Positions 46,490-59,829 of a DNA stretch of 64,000 bases are shown piece after piece. The notes beneath the pieces were generated by a model. The model saw only the letters and a list, made by a program, of their open reading frames with translations, ran no database searches and was not told the DNA's origin. The position numbers were made by a program, and so were the translations under genes. The stretch is from contig JAODUP010000066.1 in the NCBI GenBank assembly GCA_025642065.1, positions 387,001 through 451,000 of the forward strand. The letters run 5' to 3'. Each line of letters opens with the position of its first letter. Position 1 is the stretch's first letter. Source of the DNA: Paralvinella palmiformis (taxonomy: Eukaryota; Annelida; Polychaeta; Terebellida; Alvinellidae).

Positions 46490-48360
46490 ACCTTCGACAG
46501 TGCAATTTAAATTGTCGATAAGTTGCTGATAAAAGAGATTACGAAGGAATGGAGACGACAATCCTCCCCGTCGTGTACCTTTTGAACCCGGATACCAATA
46601 CTGAGTTAATTGTTCCACTTAATATACGCCTTAAGATCAGAATACCAATCAAATAAAATCTTCCAAATCTGATCCGAGATCACTCCGGATGATTTTCAAA
46701 ATATAATTATATGGGGGATTGCATTAAAAGGCATTCTTGGCATGAAGTGAACGATGTATCTGTGTATCTATGATCCTCCTAATATCATTTACCAATGTTA
46801 GTGTCATCTGTGTACCGTACGGCGCCCTTCGATGAATCGAAACTGAGTATCACTAAACTTGTGGTGTTTCCATCAATTTTGATAGATTGGGAAAGATTTG
46901 TTTGAGGCCAGTAATTATTTGGCACTATTGTATCGCTGTGTTGTGGTTCCTTTAATAAAGAAATAAGAAGTCGGTTCCTGAACTGATTTGGTCCAATACC
47001 AAATCGTAAGCATATATTAAAGATGGAGCGCACAACGGCGACTACGTTTGTACTGCTGAGATGCTCAGTCATTGCTTGCTTGTAGTTCGGGGAGTATCAT
47101 GCTCAGTCATAACACCATCCAAGCCTCATATACAACCAATTTTCATCTTGGCAATGCCGCTTTAGGTCATAACGTTGTCGACTAATATGTATGTCTGTCG
47201 TTTGCCATGTAGAGCGTTTGCTTTATCTTTAACAACTTTATCAGCCTCATCAATTATCACACTACCGTCGTATTAATTAATGTCAAATATTGCTTTGAAG
47301 TGCTTCACTTATCTGTCGATAGAAATATCATTCTCCGGCTTGGTGGTGACGGATTTACATTTACACTTACATAGGTATCCCTCCAGATAGGTCCTTATTT
47401 AGCTTACTAAGCACACTAGCATTCTGTATTTTAATTGATTCCCTATATAGCTTTCAATATGATTTTTTGGGGATTTTATAACAATCATAAATGTGACCAT
47501 TATCCGACGTATTACCCCTGTGTGTGCTTTTATATTTAGATAGGTTGTTATCACATATTGCTTGCATAGTGTTGTGAAAACAAGCGTGCTGCTCATTCAT
47601 GGCATCCACTGCCTTTCTACCCTGCCCCACCTTGGTCAGTGGACGAGCTGGTAAAGGCCGGATGGATAGTGATGAGCGATATATTCTGCGAATCGTACGC
47701 AGAGAGCTTTATCTGACTAGGTCATACGTGAGTACTGTTGTATGTCAGCACCTTGACTTATATCATTGGCAAGTGGCTGTTTACGATCTACTGATATACA
47801 TAGAGTTAAAGGAGAATGATCACTAACAGTATCTACGATGTCGCTTAAAATATTATAACTTATAATTTGATCACTAAAATGTTTAGATACCAGGAGATGG
47901 TCAATTCATGAGGTTAGTTGGTATTTAAAGTGTGCGTATTGATCCTTCTTATTTAAGCAGGACTTCGCAATGTAAATATCGTTCTATACCAGAAAATGAC
48001 ATAGAACTAAACTATGCGCAGTAAAGGGATGTTTTCGTTGCCAGTTCCTGGGCGATAAGGCAGCCCTAGGAAGGGCCGAGTTCATATCACCAACCATAAT
48101 CACCGGCGAGATACACACCGACAAACGTAGCGCTACAGGCATGCACAAAAGATAGGACATTCCCGAAACATAATACTGACTTTGTCTATTGGTAGAAGAG
48201 TCCAGCATGTTCATGATGGATACATTCGAGACTCGTGCAGAAGCTGATAAACAGTTTCTGGCAAAGTAAGTTAATGCTCTCTGTGCAGTTGACCATATGC
48301 TTACATAGCTTGTGAAATAGTGCAAGAATTGTCTGATAAACCCAATCATACAGATATTTA
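46490..48360 (-). mobile_element. LINE with APE endonuclease and RT, distinct family
   Basis: From about 48110 down, the minus strand carries the endonuclease VIMVGDMNSALPRAAL, then RKHPFTAHSLVLCHFL and a downstream SDHSPLTL (about 47815). RT fragments follow: IFNICLRFGIGPNQFRNRLL and PNNYWPQTN (about 47020-46905), and GTRRGGLSSPFLRNLFYQQL (about 46590-46530). The GTRxGGLxSP signature differs from the GVPQGSxLGP type of the neighbouring LINEs, so it belongs to another lineage. Multiple stops are present. Confidence 0.85.
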
Positions 48361-50639
48361 ATAGATCATTATCTCTGATAATAAAATATTTATCTATTTG
48401 GCTTCACGACATTATGTTTTACAGTTTTTACAGATTGGTTCATTTTCCATTACACCTAATTGGTCAGTAATCGATCCAGGAGTTATGTGTTAATATGTAT
48501 GAACAGGTCACATTAGTTTGAAGAGCTGCCTGCCTATATCATTAAAAAAAACCATCCACAATATAAACGCATTTATGACACAAGAAGCACTTGTGTCCGT
48601 GATACCGAATACTATAACTAGCTGTTGGATGTGTAATATCTAATTATAACCTCTATCAATTTCAGCTAAATCACAATAGTGTCAAATGCTCGAAAATTCT
48701 ATAGAAACTACAAATTATGCTACGTATCTATTTGAAGCTTCTACCAATAACTTATAAATCCATCAATAACATGTCACACAAATACCTATCTGAACTGGTG
48801 TTCTTTATAAAGTAATTCCGATAACTCAGTTCATTTAGTTAGATATTATTGCAGGAACTCGTACCTTGGCAGAAGTCCTGTTGCGAGTGGGATTTTAGTG
48901 CTGCACGCCAAACTTTGTGGAACGGGTAACAGATAGATATTAGAAATGTGTCTTTTCTCGAAAAGTTTAAATCCTTTCTAAAAAAACAACCTTTTCAATA
49001 TAATAATTGCCGTTCAAATCTCTTATTGGACATAATATTTGGGATATCACTTTACAACGACTTTGAATGGCTCCTGCTTTTAAAGGCCTTTGATTACATA
49101 TACATTATTATTATTTTAGGTTTCTAGCCTACATCCTCATTTGAGCTGAAATGCGGTGTCATGATAAAGTTACCGTTTACTAAAACTTAAATTAAACCGT
49201 TCATAGATTATATTGATATTATATCTTTGATTCCATATCCCCCCCCCCCCCCCAATATTTCCACATGGGTCAACGAAGACTCGTGCGGTTTACCTGCTAG
49301 GTTGGATGTAGCAGTCCTTGATCGACACTGCATATTGCGAAGGTTCACTGCGCCACAATACATGATAGGTTTGCTAATACTCATAAACCGAATAAATATG
49401 TATATGTGTGAGCGCGTGGGTGTAAGTGTATGAGTGTGTTGAAGAGGCATGTGTGTGTGTGTGGGGGGGGGGTGTTTGTTTATTTGTTTATGGGAGCTTG
49501 TGTGTGTGTTTGTGTGTGTGTTTGTGTATGAGTGTGCGTCTGCTTGTGTGTGATTGTGTGTATATGTGTGCGTCCGTATCTGTGTCTGTCAGCCGTAACT
49601 GAACATTTCATCCGGGACATAAAGTTGAGGAGATTCTTTTTGATCTACCGAAGACTGTGAGACGACATTATGTTGGCTTTCTTAATATCTGTGGTTAGGT
49701 CGAGAATACTGGTAGATATTAAATACTACTACATAACATCCACACTAATTGTGAATCTGCGAATATAGTGAAACCTTTAACAACTATAGAAACTAATTAA
49801 AATACACTAGATAATAACGTGTCTGCGGTGAGAAACATGAAACAGTTTTCATATATTTCTAGATCTGGATTTGAACCCGGTGATAGAGTTTTGAGACCTA
49901 TTTTGATAACAATAACGCCACTGCATAACCTTTATCATACTTGTGTAGTCAGTTTTATAGTAGTTCATTGAGATCTGTTGAATCATAACTATTTCACTTG
50001 TGACTGCCAGGATACCAATCTTCTTTGTGACTTTGGGGATTATCTTATTAAATAACTGGTTAATTAACGAAAATGCAATGCATCAACAAATAACTTATAA
50101 AAGAAAACATGCAGAATGAAATATTCTATCGTGCAATCATCAATAAGAAAAAAGTGCTATTCTGTTTTGCGGCGAGCATAAAAGGGTATGTGAGTTAGTT
50201 AATTTCTATATTTATGGGCAATTATAAGTTTATAAGGAAAATGCATAATCGTGCGCTCTTAGATTCATAGCCTCTGTTCAAAATCCACAAAAGACTCATC
50301 CATGCAAACGGTTCAATTAATTCGTTAATACAAATGAAATAAAACTAAATTAGATGTATACCGGATTGTCTAAGACTATTGGTCGGAATTGACTGAGACA
50401 GACAGCGAGAGTAAGATAATATATTTTATTTCGAGTTCTATCATAGAAGGGGTTCCTTCGGATGTGATTCATGTTTCAGTAGGTAAATCCTATGCCGATT
50501 ATTTGGCTATACAGTTCGCTATTATTTCAGTAAGTGTCGTGGCTTAGATATTAAAGAATTTGTGGGGGAATCTAAGGTCGTCTAAACACTTGAGTATATA
50601 TATAAAAGACCAGTCGATGAGCTGGTAGTTACCTATAAC
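48361..50639. other. Intergenic, homopolymer and GT-rich tracts, no gene seen
   Basis: A run of about 15 C lies at 49239-49253 and a G-run at about 49463-49473 next to (GT)-rich DNA to about 49580. No coding frame of interest is seen. Confidence 0.5.
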
Positions 50640-51939
50640 AAAGGTGAACACAGTATCATTCATTAAACACCATACTCTCTCTTGTTCAAAGCCATTACGT
50701 TGAGACCATAACTCATTGGTACTCTGATAAGCTTATATCTGTCAAGAGAATTCGGAGGAGAGCAATGAAAACCTGGTGCCGAAAGTCCTTAATTTTGAAA
50801 TATACAGGGATCTCTGTAGAAATAATTAATTCACTACTAATCGAGAAAAAGAGGAGCTTCTATTCCATAAATACAGAGGTATGTGTAAAATATAAACAAA
50901 CACTCTTCAAATGTACTTGAAACTTGATGGGAAGTACCTCAAACGTAAATCTTCCACATTTTATCTCTACTAAATAATCAGGAGTAAGATAATTTCTGAT
51001 TCCCCAAGTAATATCTGCACTAGCTCCATTGATGCAGATATTATGTTTAATGGTAAAATGCTCAATTATTTCCAGCAGCATCGGAAGTTGATGGCAGGGA
51101 GATAATCACTAAGTCTCCAAACAAGTGATGTGACTTTGGTCAAGTGCAACACTTGGGCATTGTATAAATGCATGGACCAACCTCTGCCTCTGACAACAGC
51201 CATTATCAGTAGTTCAATGGATAAGTAAGTAATGCCTTTGCGTTTGAAACGAGCTACCATAACCCTGCCCCTTAAGAGATCTGGTTGGGACGAGGAAGAT
51301 ATAACGAAACATCTTCATCTTCAAACTTATTGAAAGGGTAGAAGCAAGGCACACGGGAGAGCACTTAGGACATAATGATCTCCATGACAGTTATCAGTCG
51401 GATTATCGTAGAGGTCATTCAATAGAAGTTGCTCTCTTGAAAGTGCACAGTGACATTGCTAAGACTCTTGATGAAAGATCCATGACTGCATTAATTAAGC
51501 TTGATTTATCCGCAGCGTTTGATGATCAGTAGTATCATCCGATACAACTGAAGGGCTTAGAACATTGGTTTGGCATCAAGGGAAATGTCTTAACAGGGAT
51601 AGAATCTTATCTCGCCGAAAGAACTCAGCATGTTTCGGTTGGGGATAAAACATCGTCAGATGTAGGTCTTCATTTTGGGGTATCACAGGGATCCGTTTTC
51701 GGGCCAAATAATTAATCTATGTATACTACACCAGTTAGTGAACCTATTAAACGACTTAAAATGGAATATCACTGTTATGCCCATAATACACAAGTGTACA
51801 TGACTTTAAAGCTGCATGCCGAAACTGAATAAAGTAGGGCCGAATTCATTATTTTCTCGTTGGATCCAGTTATATAAATGATTCCATCTCTATGATAAAT
51901 CTAGGGCCTATACTGGATAATACTCTATCTAAGTAGGTG

Positions 51940-51991
<52 letters not shown>

Positions 51992-52506
51992 TGTTATTAT
52001 CAAATAGGCAATATAGGAATAATCCATAAGTTAATAAATGGTGAGAGCTGCAAGAGATGTTTTCAAGGCCTTATAATTTCTTTATGTAAAGTTTTGTTAC
52101 ATCTGCACTGCCTTCCTGTACGTTTTAGATCACTGAACAAGTTCCTGCTTCACACATTCAAACTACCGGGTGGAACAGCACCACTGTATCTAAATGATCT
52201 GATCCAAAGGTATACCAGTGAGAATGGTGCGATCTGAATCCTGCTCACTTCTGACGGCACAAAAAAACCACGGCAATGTACGGAGATAAATCTTTCCGAG
52301 CATCAAGTCCCAGGCTATGGAATAAGTTGCTAAATTATAATAAACTTGGAGCAAATAAGGAAATGCTTTGTAAGCTTCTTAAAACCCACTTTTTAAATTT
52401 TGCCTAGTTATAATATATAAACCAATGTATTTAAGTATAAACTGTGTTTGTGCGTTGAACATGTTTTAATTGTGTTTTAAATATAAAGCGCCGTAGAGCA
52501 ATTCAA
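50640..52506 (+). mobile_element. LINE, L2/Rex1-like, RT nearly full length but decayed
   Basis: The + strand reads WYSDKLISVKRIRRRAMKTW (about 50725-50785), then LKRATITLPLKRSGWDEEDI (51240-51300), SYQSDYRRGHSIEVALLK, ALIKLDLSAAFD (about 51490-51525), GVSQGSVFGP (about 51680-51705), LHWLPVRFRSLNK- and YGDKSFRASSPRLWNKL-type blocks (52100-52330). The 3' UTR ends ATATAAAGCGCCGTAGAGCA near 52506. The palm YADD region is replaced by a gap and a (TA)n tract at 51942-51990. Confidence 0.9.
51942..51990. repeat. (TA)n microsatellite inside a LINE
   Basis: Pure TA repeat in the RT region of the surrounding LINE. Confidence 0.95.
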
Positions 52507-52521
52507 GTTGAATAATTTGGT

Positions 52522-52706
52522 GATGATGATTGATGTTTTACGGCTACTTTTGTGCACAAGGTAGGCTAAATGGGCCGAGCGATATCCAAAGGTAATGAGG
52601 CGAAGTGAAAGACGAAACAACATTCAGACATGCCCACGCCAGGATTCGAACACGGGTGGTAGTGATCTGTGGTCCAGCACGCTATCGCTAGACCACGGAG
52701 GCGCCA
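52522..52706 (-). mobile_element. SINE family B, copy 2, with 14-bp TSD at a LINE 3' end
   Basis: It is flanked by TTGAATAATTTGGT at 52508-52521 and 52707-52720. On the minus strand it reads GGCGCCTCCGTGGTCTAGCG with a B box (GTTCGAATCC) and the same body as the 21532 copy. It landed at the very end of the LINE 3' UTR. Confidence 0.94.
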
Positions 52707-52736
52707 TTGAATAATTTGGTATATTAAATTCTATTA

Positions 52737-52737
<1 letters not shown>

Positions 52738-52788
<51 letters not shown>

Positions 52789-52813
52789 ATGTGTGTGTGT
52801 ATAGGGAGATAGA

Positions 52814-52858
<45 letters not shown>

Positions 52859-52937
52859 GTGTGTGTGTGTGTGTGTGTGTATGTGTGTGTGTGTGTGTGT
52901 ATCTATATGGCTCTCTCTCTCTCTCTCTCTCTCTCTC
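52738..52937. repeat. Compound microsatellite (TA)n-(GT)n-(TA)n-(GT)n-(CT)n
   Basis: (TA)n at about 52738-52784, TG-rich to 52800, (TA)n at about 52817-52855, (GT)n to about 52900, then (CT)n to 52937. Frames across it are artefacts. Confidence 0.95.
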
Positions 52938-53289
52938 AACATTATACGTATCTAACTCAACTTTAGGCACTCTTTGTGACATTGCCAATACAGAGTTAAC
53001 AAACTTTATAGGTGGTTTTGTGTTAACAAATAATTTCTTCACGCAAAGAAAACTAAATTTGTAGTTATCAGACCTAAACATAAATCTAGTATCTTTGTAA
53101 TTATGTATATTCTAATAACTACCTATGCTAAATTGGCGAGGTTTCGCTTCGACTTTTTTACAGGTTGGACGAAATAAAAAGTTATGTTCTTTGAATAACA
53201 CCCACATTCATTGATTCAGCGGGACATTTTGGTACACGAAATCGCTCATCATAACACTAATAAACGCGAATTTAATAGGCAACAACTCA

Positions 53290-53685
53290 ACAGTTCGCCA
53301 TCTTGGCCACTTGTCGTTTGATCATGTGACACTGAAAATACAAACTACGAATAAACCGCCGCGCAAAAGGATGTTCCATACTACAATTTAAACAATTTAG
53401 AACAACATAACAATATAAGCCTATGGTTGTCCTTATGGTTTATTTATTAAAATTACATGCTGAGGCATAAGCCGTAAAATTAATTATATTATGGAGATCA
53501 ATTAACACGTGGTGATACAAACGCGCTCCAAATATTTTGCCGGAAGGTGTATTTATTTAGGATTGCGTAATCAAATCAACGTCGTCATCATGCGCATGCG
53601 TAAGTGTACCGGAATTTCAACGTGCGCATGCGTATATCTAACGGAAATTTATTTTATCATGGCTGTATGCGAACACAGTTTTTGA
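53290..53685 (+). promoter_or_regulatory. Possible CpG-containing promoter with NRF1-like and YY1-like sites
   Basis: Two TGCGCATGCGTA palindromes (53591-53602 and 53623-53634) match the NRF1 consensus, and CGCCATCTTGGCC at 53296-53308 contains a YY1 core on the minus strand. CpG dinucleotides are locally frequent. An ATG in good context (ATCATGG, 53659) opens only eight codons before a stop at 53683. No downstream exon is recognised, and a LINE begins at about 53794. It could serve a gene on either strand or be a relic. Confidence 0.3.
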
Positions 53686-53793
53686 AAAGATAAATTGATC
53701 AATTTCTTGTGGTTAATGATATCGTATTGTTGCGGAAAGTGTCCCAATTGGATTCTGTACACTTGGAGTAACATAATTACTTGAAATCAAAAG

Positions 53794-54361
53794 TTGCCAG
53801 GTCGTTCGGGAAATTCGAAGTGCAACATCGCCAAACGTGCATCGGTAGCGTATTGCCCCTACTCAGAACAGGTCCATTCATTGGCTATAAATCGGATTGG
53901 GAATGATAGTGTTGAATCATCTATTAAGTTTCTTGGAATCTCAATAGATGAACTCCTTTCGCGGCAGAAACATTTATCTCAAGTAAATAATAGCTCGAGC
54001 TATGTTTCCTATTAAGCAAGTTAAACACATAGTATCTCATGCTATACCATGGAATCTCTACTTCATCCCAAGTCACTATCATCTTTGCTATGGGATATTG
54101 GTATGGGGAAATGACGAGCAAACGTTTCTCAGGATAACAAAAATACTCCAGAAACGGGCAATCCGCACCATAAATAAAGCCGCCTTTAGCACCCATACTG
54201 ACTCACTATATTGTTATTATCGTATATTGAAACTAGCCGATTTATATCAGTACATATCCTCTATGTTCAATCCTTTTCATGTATATAACAATTTACTTAT
54301 TTCTAATATAACCTCTCATTATATACATTACCCCAAATATGGAACAAATGGTCAAACATAG
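53794..54361 (+). mobile_element. LINE RT C-terminal fragment (Jockey/CR1-type)
   Basis: Two frames joined by a frameshift near 54000 give SSIKFLGISIDELLSRQKHL, then YGILVWGNDEQTFLRITKIL followed by QKRAIRTINKA and RILKLADLYQYISSMF. This is the RT thumb region common to Jockey/CR1-type LINEs. Upstream RT and endonuclease are absent. Confidence 0.88.
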
Positions 54362-56584
54362 CTTCAGGGGTTACTCCGTGGAGCCAATTCAACAGACTCG
54401 TCAAATCATCACTTGTACTTTCCTACTAAAGTAAACTAATGCCTAAAGTAGTAATGTTCTCATCCCCACTGTGAATTATAACCTTTGGCCGTAGCTAGTA
54501 TGTTGTTGTCTTGTCCTTTACCAATCCATTTATTATCATTATAAACCTATGTAGTACAGATAATTTGTGTGGGGTACGGCGATTATCCTCAAAATGTTTA
54601 CTGCATATATATCCACGTCCGAAAGAGGTTCCCCCCTCCCTTCAACAGTTTATCACTGACATAGAATGGTTCCTTTATTTCGGTACGATTATTCTTAATT
54701 ACACTAATTCTGAACACTATTTTAATTTGACAGCAGTGGATGGAATGTTTTATGACGCAATCTGTATTTCTGGCGTGAACATTCATCCACAGTTAACAAA
54801 CTACTAAAATGCAATCATGATTGCTTCTCCTACAAGTTAAATACACCCAAGTTAATAACACTATTTGTTAAATGAGAAGATGCTGTTAATTGCTTAGTAA
54901 TACATACCAGGTCACCACTGATGAGTGAATATGTGTTTAAGTCTGAGAGCGATTGACTCGTTAAGTGAGTGATTGTTTGAGTGAGTGAGTGAGTGAGTTA
55001 ATGAGGAAGTGAGAGGTTGAGTATGCAGCTGAATGAGTAAATGAGTGAGTGAGTGAGTGAGTGAGTGGGTGAGTGAGTGAGTGAGTGAGAAGGTCGAATT
55101 AGACATATACTCTGTATGCGACGTAAATCCAGAGTTCAGACTTTGACTTGGCCAGAATTTCTTTAAAGATATATTCCTTCTGCCATGTCAATATCCACAT
55201 CACTATGCTTCCCTTTTAACACGAAACGGGTGTATTTGGTATGGCTCGTAGTGCAGCTCCAGTAGAAGTGATGATAAAGGTACATTTCCGGGACAGGGGT
55301 ATTCCAGGTAGTTGGTGACTCTCAGGCTTGACAAGAAAATCAACCTAGATCGTAGACAAATAAAAAAGTGGGAGAAAGTGGTAAATAATTTGTTGGATGT
55401 GGTCTTATTTGCATGTATTCAATACTGATAACCAACAATTAGTGTTATAATGGTAGCAGTTATATATGTATATTGTTCCTATCAGTACCATAATAAATTA
55501 TTAACTTTTAAATCAATAGTGACATGACATGCATTCATCGTACTTCAGCCGACTTTTGTATACAAAAATACACGTTGATAGACGAAACTGTTAAACGGGT
55601 TTCTATTCACGTGAAGTCATGATGTGACGATCAGTGAATTGTTAGCCAATCAGAAGCACGCAATGTAGTGCTTGGCTGGTGGTCAAGTTTTGTAAAAAGA
55701 CAAGGTGTAGTGAAGGATGCTGCTATCTGATTGGTTCTGTCTAACTGTAACATCATCACACCGTTCACTATCAGCATTATGGGTAATAAAATCTGACCTT
55801 GGTGCAACATTGCTCTACGGGTCTGCTGGAGGGAACGTTTTTTGTAGGGTATGTGATAAGCAGAAATTCAACTCGGGACTATGATTTAATGTACGCAAAC
55901 GGGATCTGTCCTATATATATATATATATATATATATAAATTACACCACATTTGGGAGCAGTACTAAAGAGGTCTGACTTACAAAAACAATGATAAATTCA
56001 CAACAGAAAACATTTTGTTGATGTACGTTGGTTAGTTGCATGTGAATGTGTCTTGGTTAACAACTTTACTCACACTTGCAATCACACAACCATAACTTAG
56101 TATTTGGCAAAAAGATTCAGTCATGGGAGCCTGTTTGGATGTTAGTGGGCAAATGTCCTTCATACTGATTGCAAGACTTATAATGCACTTAATGTCATAT
56201 TCACCACAATTGGCCTCCATCAAATGCAGTAAGAGACTGGGTGCATTCCTTGCTTCTAAACGTGTCGTCTACGCGCATGTCGGAAAACCACAGAAAAGGG
56301 CCATGTCTGTTAGTTAGTTCTTTTCACCGTCGTTTTGCTGCATGCGCATTAGACGTGTCTACAGAAATGAACTTTTCCCTTTATTGAAGAATGTCAGCAA
56401 CAGTTCTATATTTAACATCACATCCCCACCGAGCAACAAAATGATCAACTATTTGTTGTTGAGGGCTTTGGGATGAATATCTTGATAACGCAGGACATCG
56501 ACTTTCTGAGTTACATAGAAAGCTGCTCGTTTTCGTTAACGATAATACATTATAATATTAACCTATTTGATTATGGTATGATGG
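54362..56584. other. Intergenic with a (TGAG)n array, no gene seen
   Basis: (GAGT)n repeats occupy about 54965-55090 with interruptions. An (AT)n tract lies at about 55912-55936. The frames at 54511-54807 (+) and 56032-56223 (-) show no family resemblance. Confidence 0.5.
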
Positions 56585-56860
56585 CACAGCTCGCGAGGTT
56601 GGTGTGTTTTATGTAACAACTTTAGTTGGATATAAAATTCACCTTTGTTGTATGTGGGAATAGAATTATCTTTCCTATGTCTAGTTATGTCCAGTTTGTA
56701 CTAAGACATTCAAGACTAGGTCGAGTCTGCTTGTCATAAATAACATTTAAGAACGTTATTACTACAGTAGTTTGAATAGCAGACATTTGTCTGGTTTGAA
56801 ATTGTTAACATATAGTTTTAACAGTACCGAAGCTATGACTCGCTATTACGGTCTGCACGC
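56585..56860. repeat. Repeat R1, copy with the 5' part
   Basis: Matches 20071-20312, including CAGCTCGCG, GTATGTGGGAATAGAATTAT and GCTATTACGGTCTGC. It then passes directly into CA-rich DNA (56862-56900) instead of the R1 3' part. Confidence 0.85.
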
Positions 56861-57013
56861 ACGTACGCACAGACACACACACGCACACACACACACACAT
56901 GCACACATCCATACCAAACTGTGATAAAAAACCTTTTTGTGTGTGCTTAAATGAGCTGCCAGGAATATGTATACATTATATATGAACATATGTATATTTT
57001 CTTTTCCTGAGTG

Positions 57014-57172
57014 AAATAGGGTTTAAGAACGACACGTCTCTGAACAAGTCCCGCACTCACTCTCACACACTCTCTCTCTCTCTCTATCGCTTTAAAAAAC
57101 GATCGTATTAATTCTTAGCTGCTTCAATTAAAAATAGGGTTTAAGAACGGCATATATTTTGAACACGAGAGG

Positions 57173-57210
<38 letters not shown>

Positions 57211-57250
57211 AAAAGAGGACCGAAGTAATATTTAGCTGATAATTCAAATA
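57014..57250. repeat. 118-bp tandem duplication with diverged internal microsatellites
   Basis: AAATAGGGTTTAAGAACG occurs at 57014 and 57132. Both copies continue through a CT-rich tract and end in TTAGCTG..TCAATT or TCAAAT. In the first copy the tract is (CT)n; in the second it is (CT)n followed by (GT)n. Confidence 0.75.
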
Positions 57251-57619
57251 TCGTCTAACAGACGGAGTATGAAGTGTTGGCTGACTTGTGACAAGGAGAC
57301 TAAACTTAGCATTGACTCATATCGCACAGATATTCTCAAGGAATCAGTTGGTCCTCGTAAAGTTCTGGAAGAAAAGTGTCCAAAGCACCATCAACCGTCA
57401 TGCTCCTTGGTGTTAGAAAATTAATACGTTGTAACCCGAAGTTGCTTGGTACTAAAATAAGTTTAGATATGGGAAGAAAGGTTGGAGTGTCACAATTCCT
57501 TACTAATGCAATAAGAAATATATTGGTAACTCTTCCAAACAAACAATACACTGTTACTCGAATAGAAAACATATTCCTGTTATACAAAGATAGAGGAATG
57601 TAGAAAAGATCAAAAGAAA

Positions 57620-58980
57620 ATTGCTGGGAGTAATTCAAATGCACATCTACCACATTTACCTCTGTTCATCATCAGGAAAATAACAATCACAAGGAATAAT
57701 ACAATTTCTGATCCTAGCAAAACTGCAATATCGTCAGAAATGCAGATACTATGTTTATATTGGGAAATGCTCGATGGGTATCACCTAGCTTCTGCGGTTA
57801 TGGTAGATCCACAAGACTTAGAACGCTTCATGTGACATAGGTCCAATGTCCTCTTGCCTTTCGATAAATGTAAATGTGTGGCTCGAGTTCTTCCTCTGAT
57901 AACAATCATTATAAACAAGTGAATGGCTGAGTCAGTGATGCTTTTCTTTTAGAATCGAGCCACCATAACTCCGCTGCTCAAAATATCTGGGTTGGATAAG
58001 GAAGATATGGAAAGGTACCGTCCTATAACTAACCTTCAATTTATCTCCAATCATATTTAAAAGATAGTAGAAAGATTCATAGATGTGCATGTGAAGCGTA
58101 ATGACCTCCGCTTATAGTAAAGGTGATTCAGCCGAAACTGCCCTCTTCAAAAATACAGAATCACGTCACGGACGCCTTTTGATGAAAAGATTATCTGGAA
58201 CCTTTGATGTAATCAATCGCCCAATTCTAGTGAGGGCCCCAGGAATCTTTCTTTGGCATAAAGGAAAATCCCTTTGTCTCGGCAAAGTCTTACTCCACTG
58301 AAAACCCCTCCCGATTTTGGCGTATCAAAAATATCCGTTTTAGAACTAAATACTTTCTTTATGTAAATCAAACTAGTTACTAAACTACAGTTATTAAGTT
58401 ACATAACATTAAATGTGATTGCTATGGTAATGATACTCAAATGATAAAAGGGATGATGCTCAAATGATAAAAGGGATGATATTATTTATCAAATTGAAGC
58501 CTATATTGTACGAAAGCTTAAACATACGCATCAAGGTAGGATCCAATAATTATTACATTAAGATATATAGGTATTATACTAGACATTATCTTTAGAGCGG
58601 AATCTATTTGAACGATCTGTTCATGTCTTGTTAAGTTATTTAGTCTAATCTTTTCAGCGAGTGCACAACTGTGCTGCACGTCAGGTAGCACAGACTGGTT
58701 AAAGAACATGTACACCTTGTTTGTTCCAGTCGCATCCACTTCCTGTACATTCATATCACTATAAACTATCCTGTTTCACACATTTGAAGTCACCCATCAA
58801 TTTACGGAGAGAACCCTTTCCGAACAAAGCATTTGTTTAGCAAGATTCTTAGAAGCCACTTATTTATAATATATAACAATCAACTTATCTATGTATAACA
58901 TGTTTTTGTGCTATGTGAGACAGGAAATGTGTTGATGCAACTTCCAGTGTGAAGCGCTTTAGTGCAACATAGCTTCATTA
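57620..58980 (+). mobile_element. LINE, L2/Rex1-like, decayed
   Basis: The + strand reads NTISDPSKTAISSEMQILCL (about 57695-57750), RATITPLLKISGLDKEDMER with YRPITNLQFIS (57958-58050), and RVHNCAARQVAQTG (about 58655-58700). The 3' UTR has GTGAAGCGCTTTAGTGCAAC (58950-58969). The same block order and near-identical phrases link it to the 50640-52506 LINE, so both belong to one lineage. Heavily frameshifted. Confidence 0.87.
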
Positions 58981-59829
58981 AAATGTACATAGATATGATT
59001 AGTTATCGTTTGTATTCAGGATGGTCCATTTTTTGTGGACCATCGACTATTTCGTTCACATTCACCCTTATCACATGACTTGAATGAATACGTAAGAGTC
59101 TTCCATCACTGAGTTGCAATAAAACGATAGGTACATCTGAATACGTACATTATATCGTATTAGTCGTTCAGCTAACCACCAACATTACAGTGTAGCATGT
59201 GCTTAGTTACAATATTTACGCATTTTGGTTCACATATGTAAGTTTCTGAAAACTCGTTTGGTCTTATATCAAGTTATCTCATTATCATATGACCCTAAAC
59301 GATCTTTTAAATTTTAACATCGATTTTAATATATATATATATATATATGGTCATCCTGTTGCTTTTCAATTTTCAATACTTTATGAAGAAAATATTCATA
59401 TAACCAAATTCCTTGCGCCAGAAAATATATTAAATGATAGGTAAGCCATATTTCTGTTGTATCTAGTTGCAAAGTTACGTGATTAGGCAGATTCCATGGC
59501 GGCAATCCTGGATTTTCGGTGACAAAAGAATCTATCCGAAATTAAGTTAAAAACACCTTCACGTTATTCTTTTGCACTGACCAAATACTTGGGTGTTTTT
59601 GTCCTAAGCTAAAAGACGTCAAGTAGATACGCGAACTCGGACAAACAATATAATGATCTGTACACAATTTGCATGACCTTCAACTACACGGTGTACATTT
59701 TCAAGGTCGCAAAAGGCGGAGACCGTGTCTCGTATTAAGTCGACAACTCTGTTATAATTCTCCTCTAATATGCGGATGTTATTTAATAAGATAAATTGTG
59801 CTTTTTTAAAACGTCTTTACTACAACTAT

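Noticed and set aside
52861..53064. + strand frame starting in GT repeats
   Set aside because: Half is microsatellite translation and the rest has no family resemblance.
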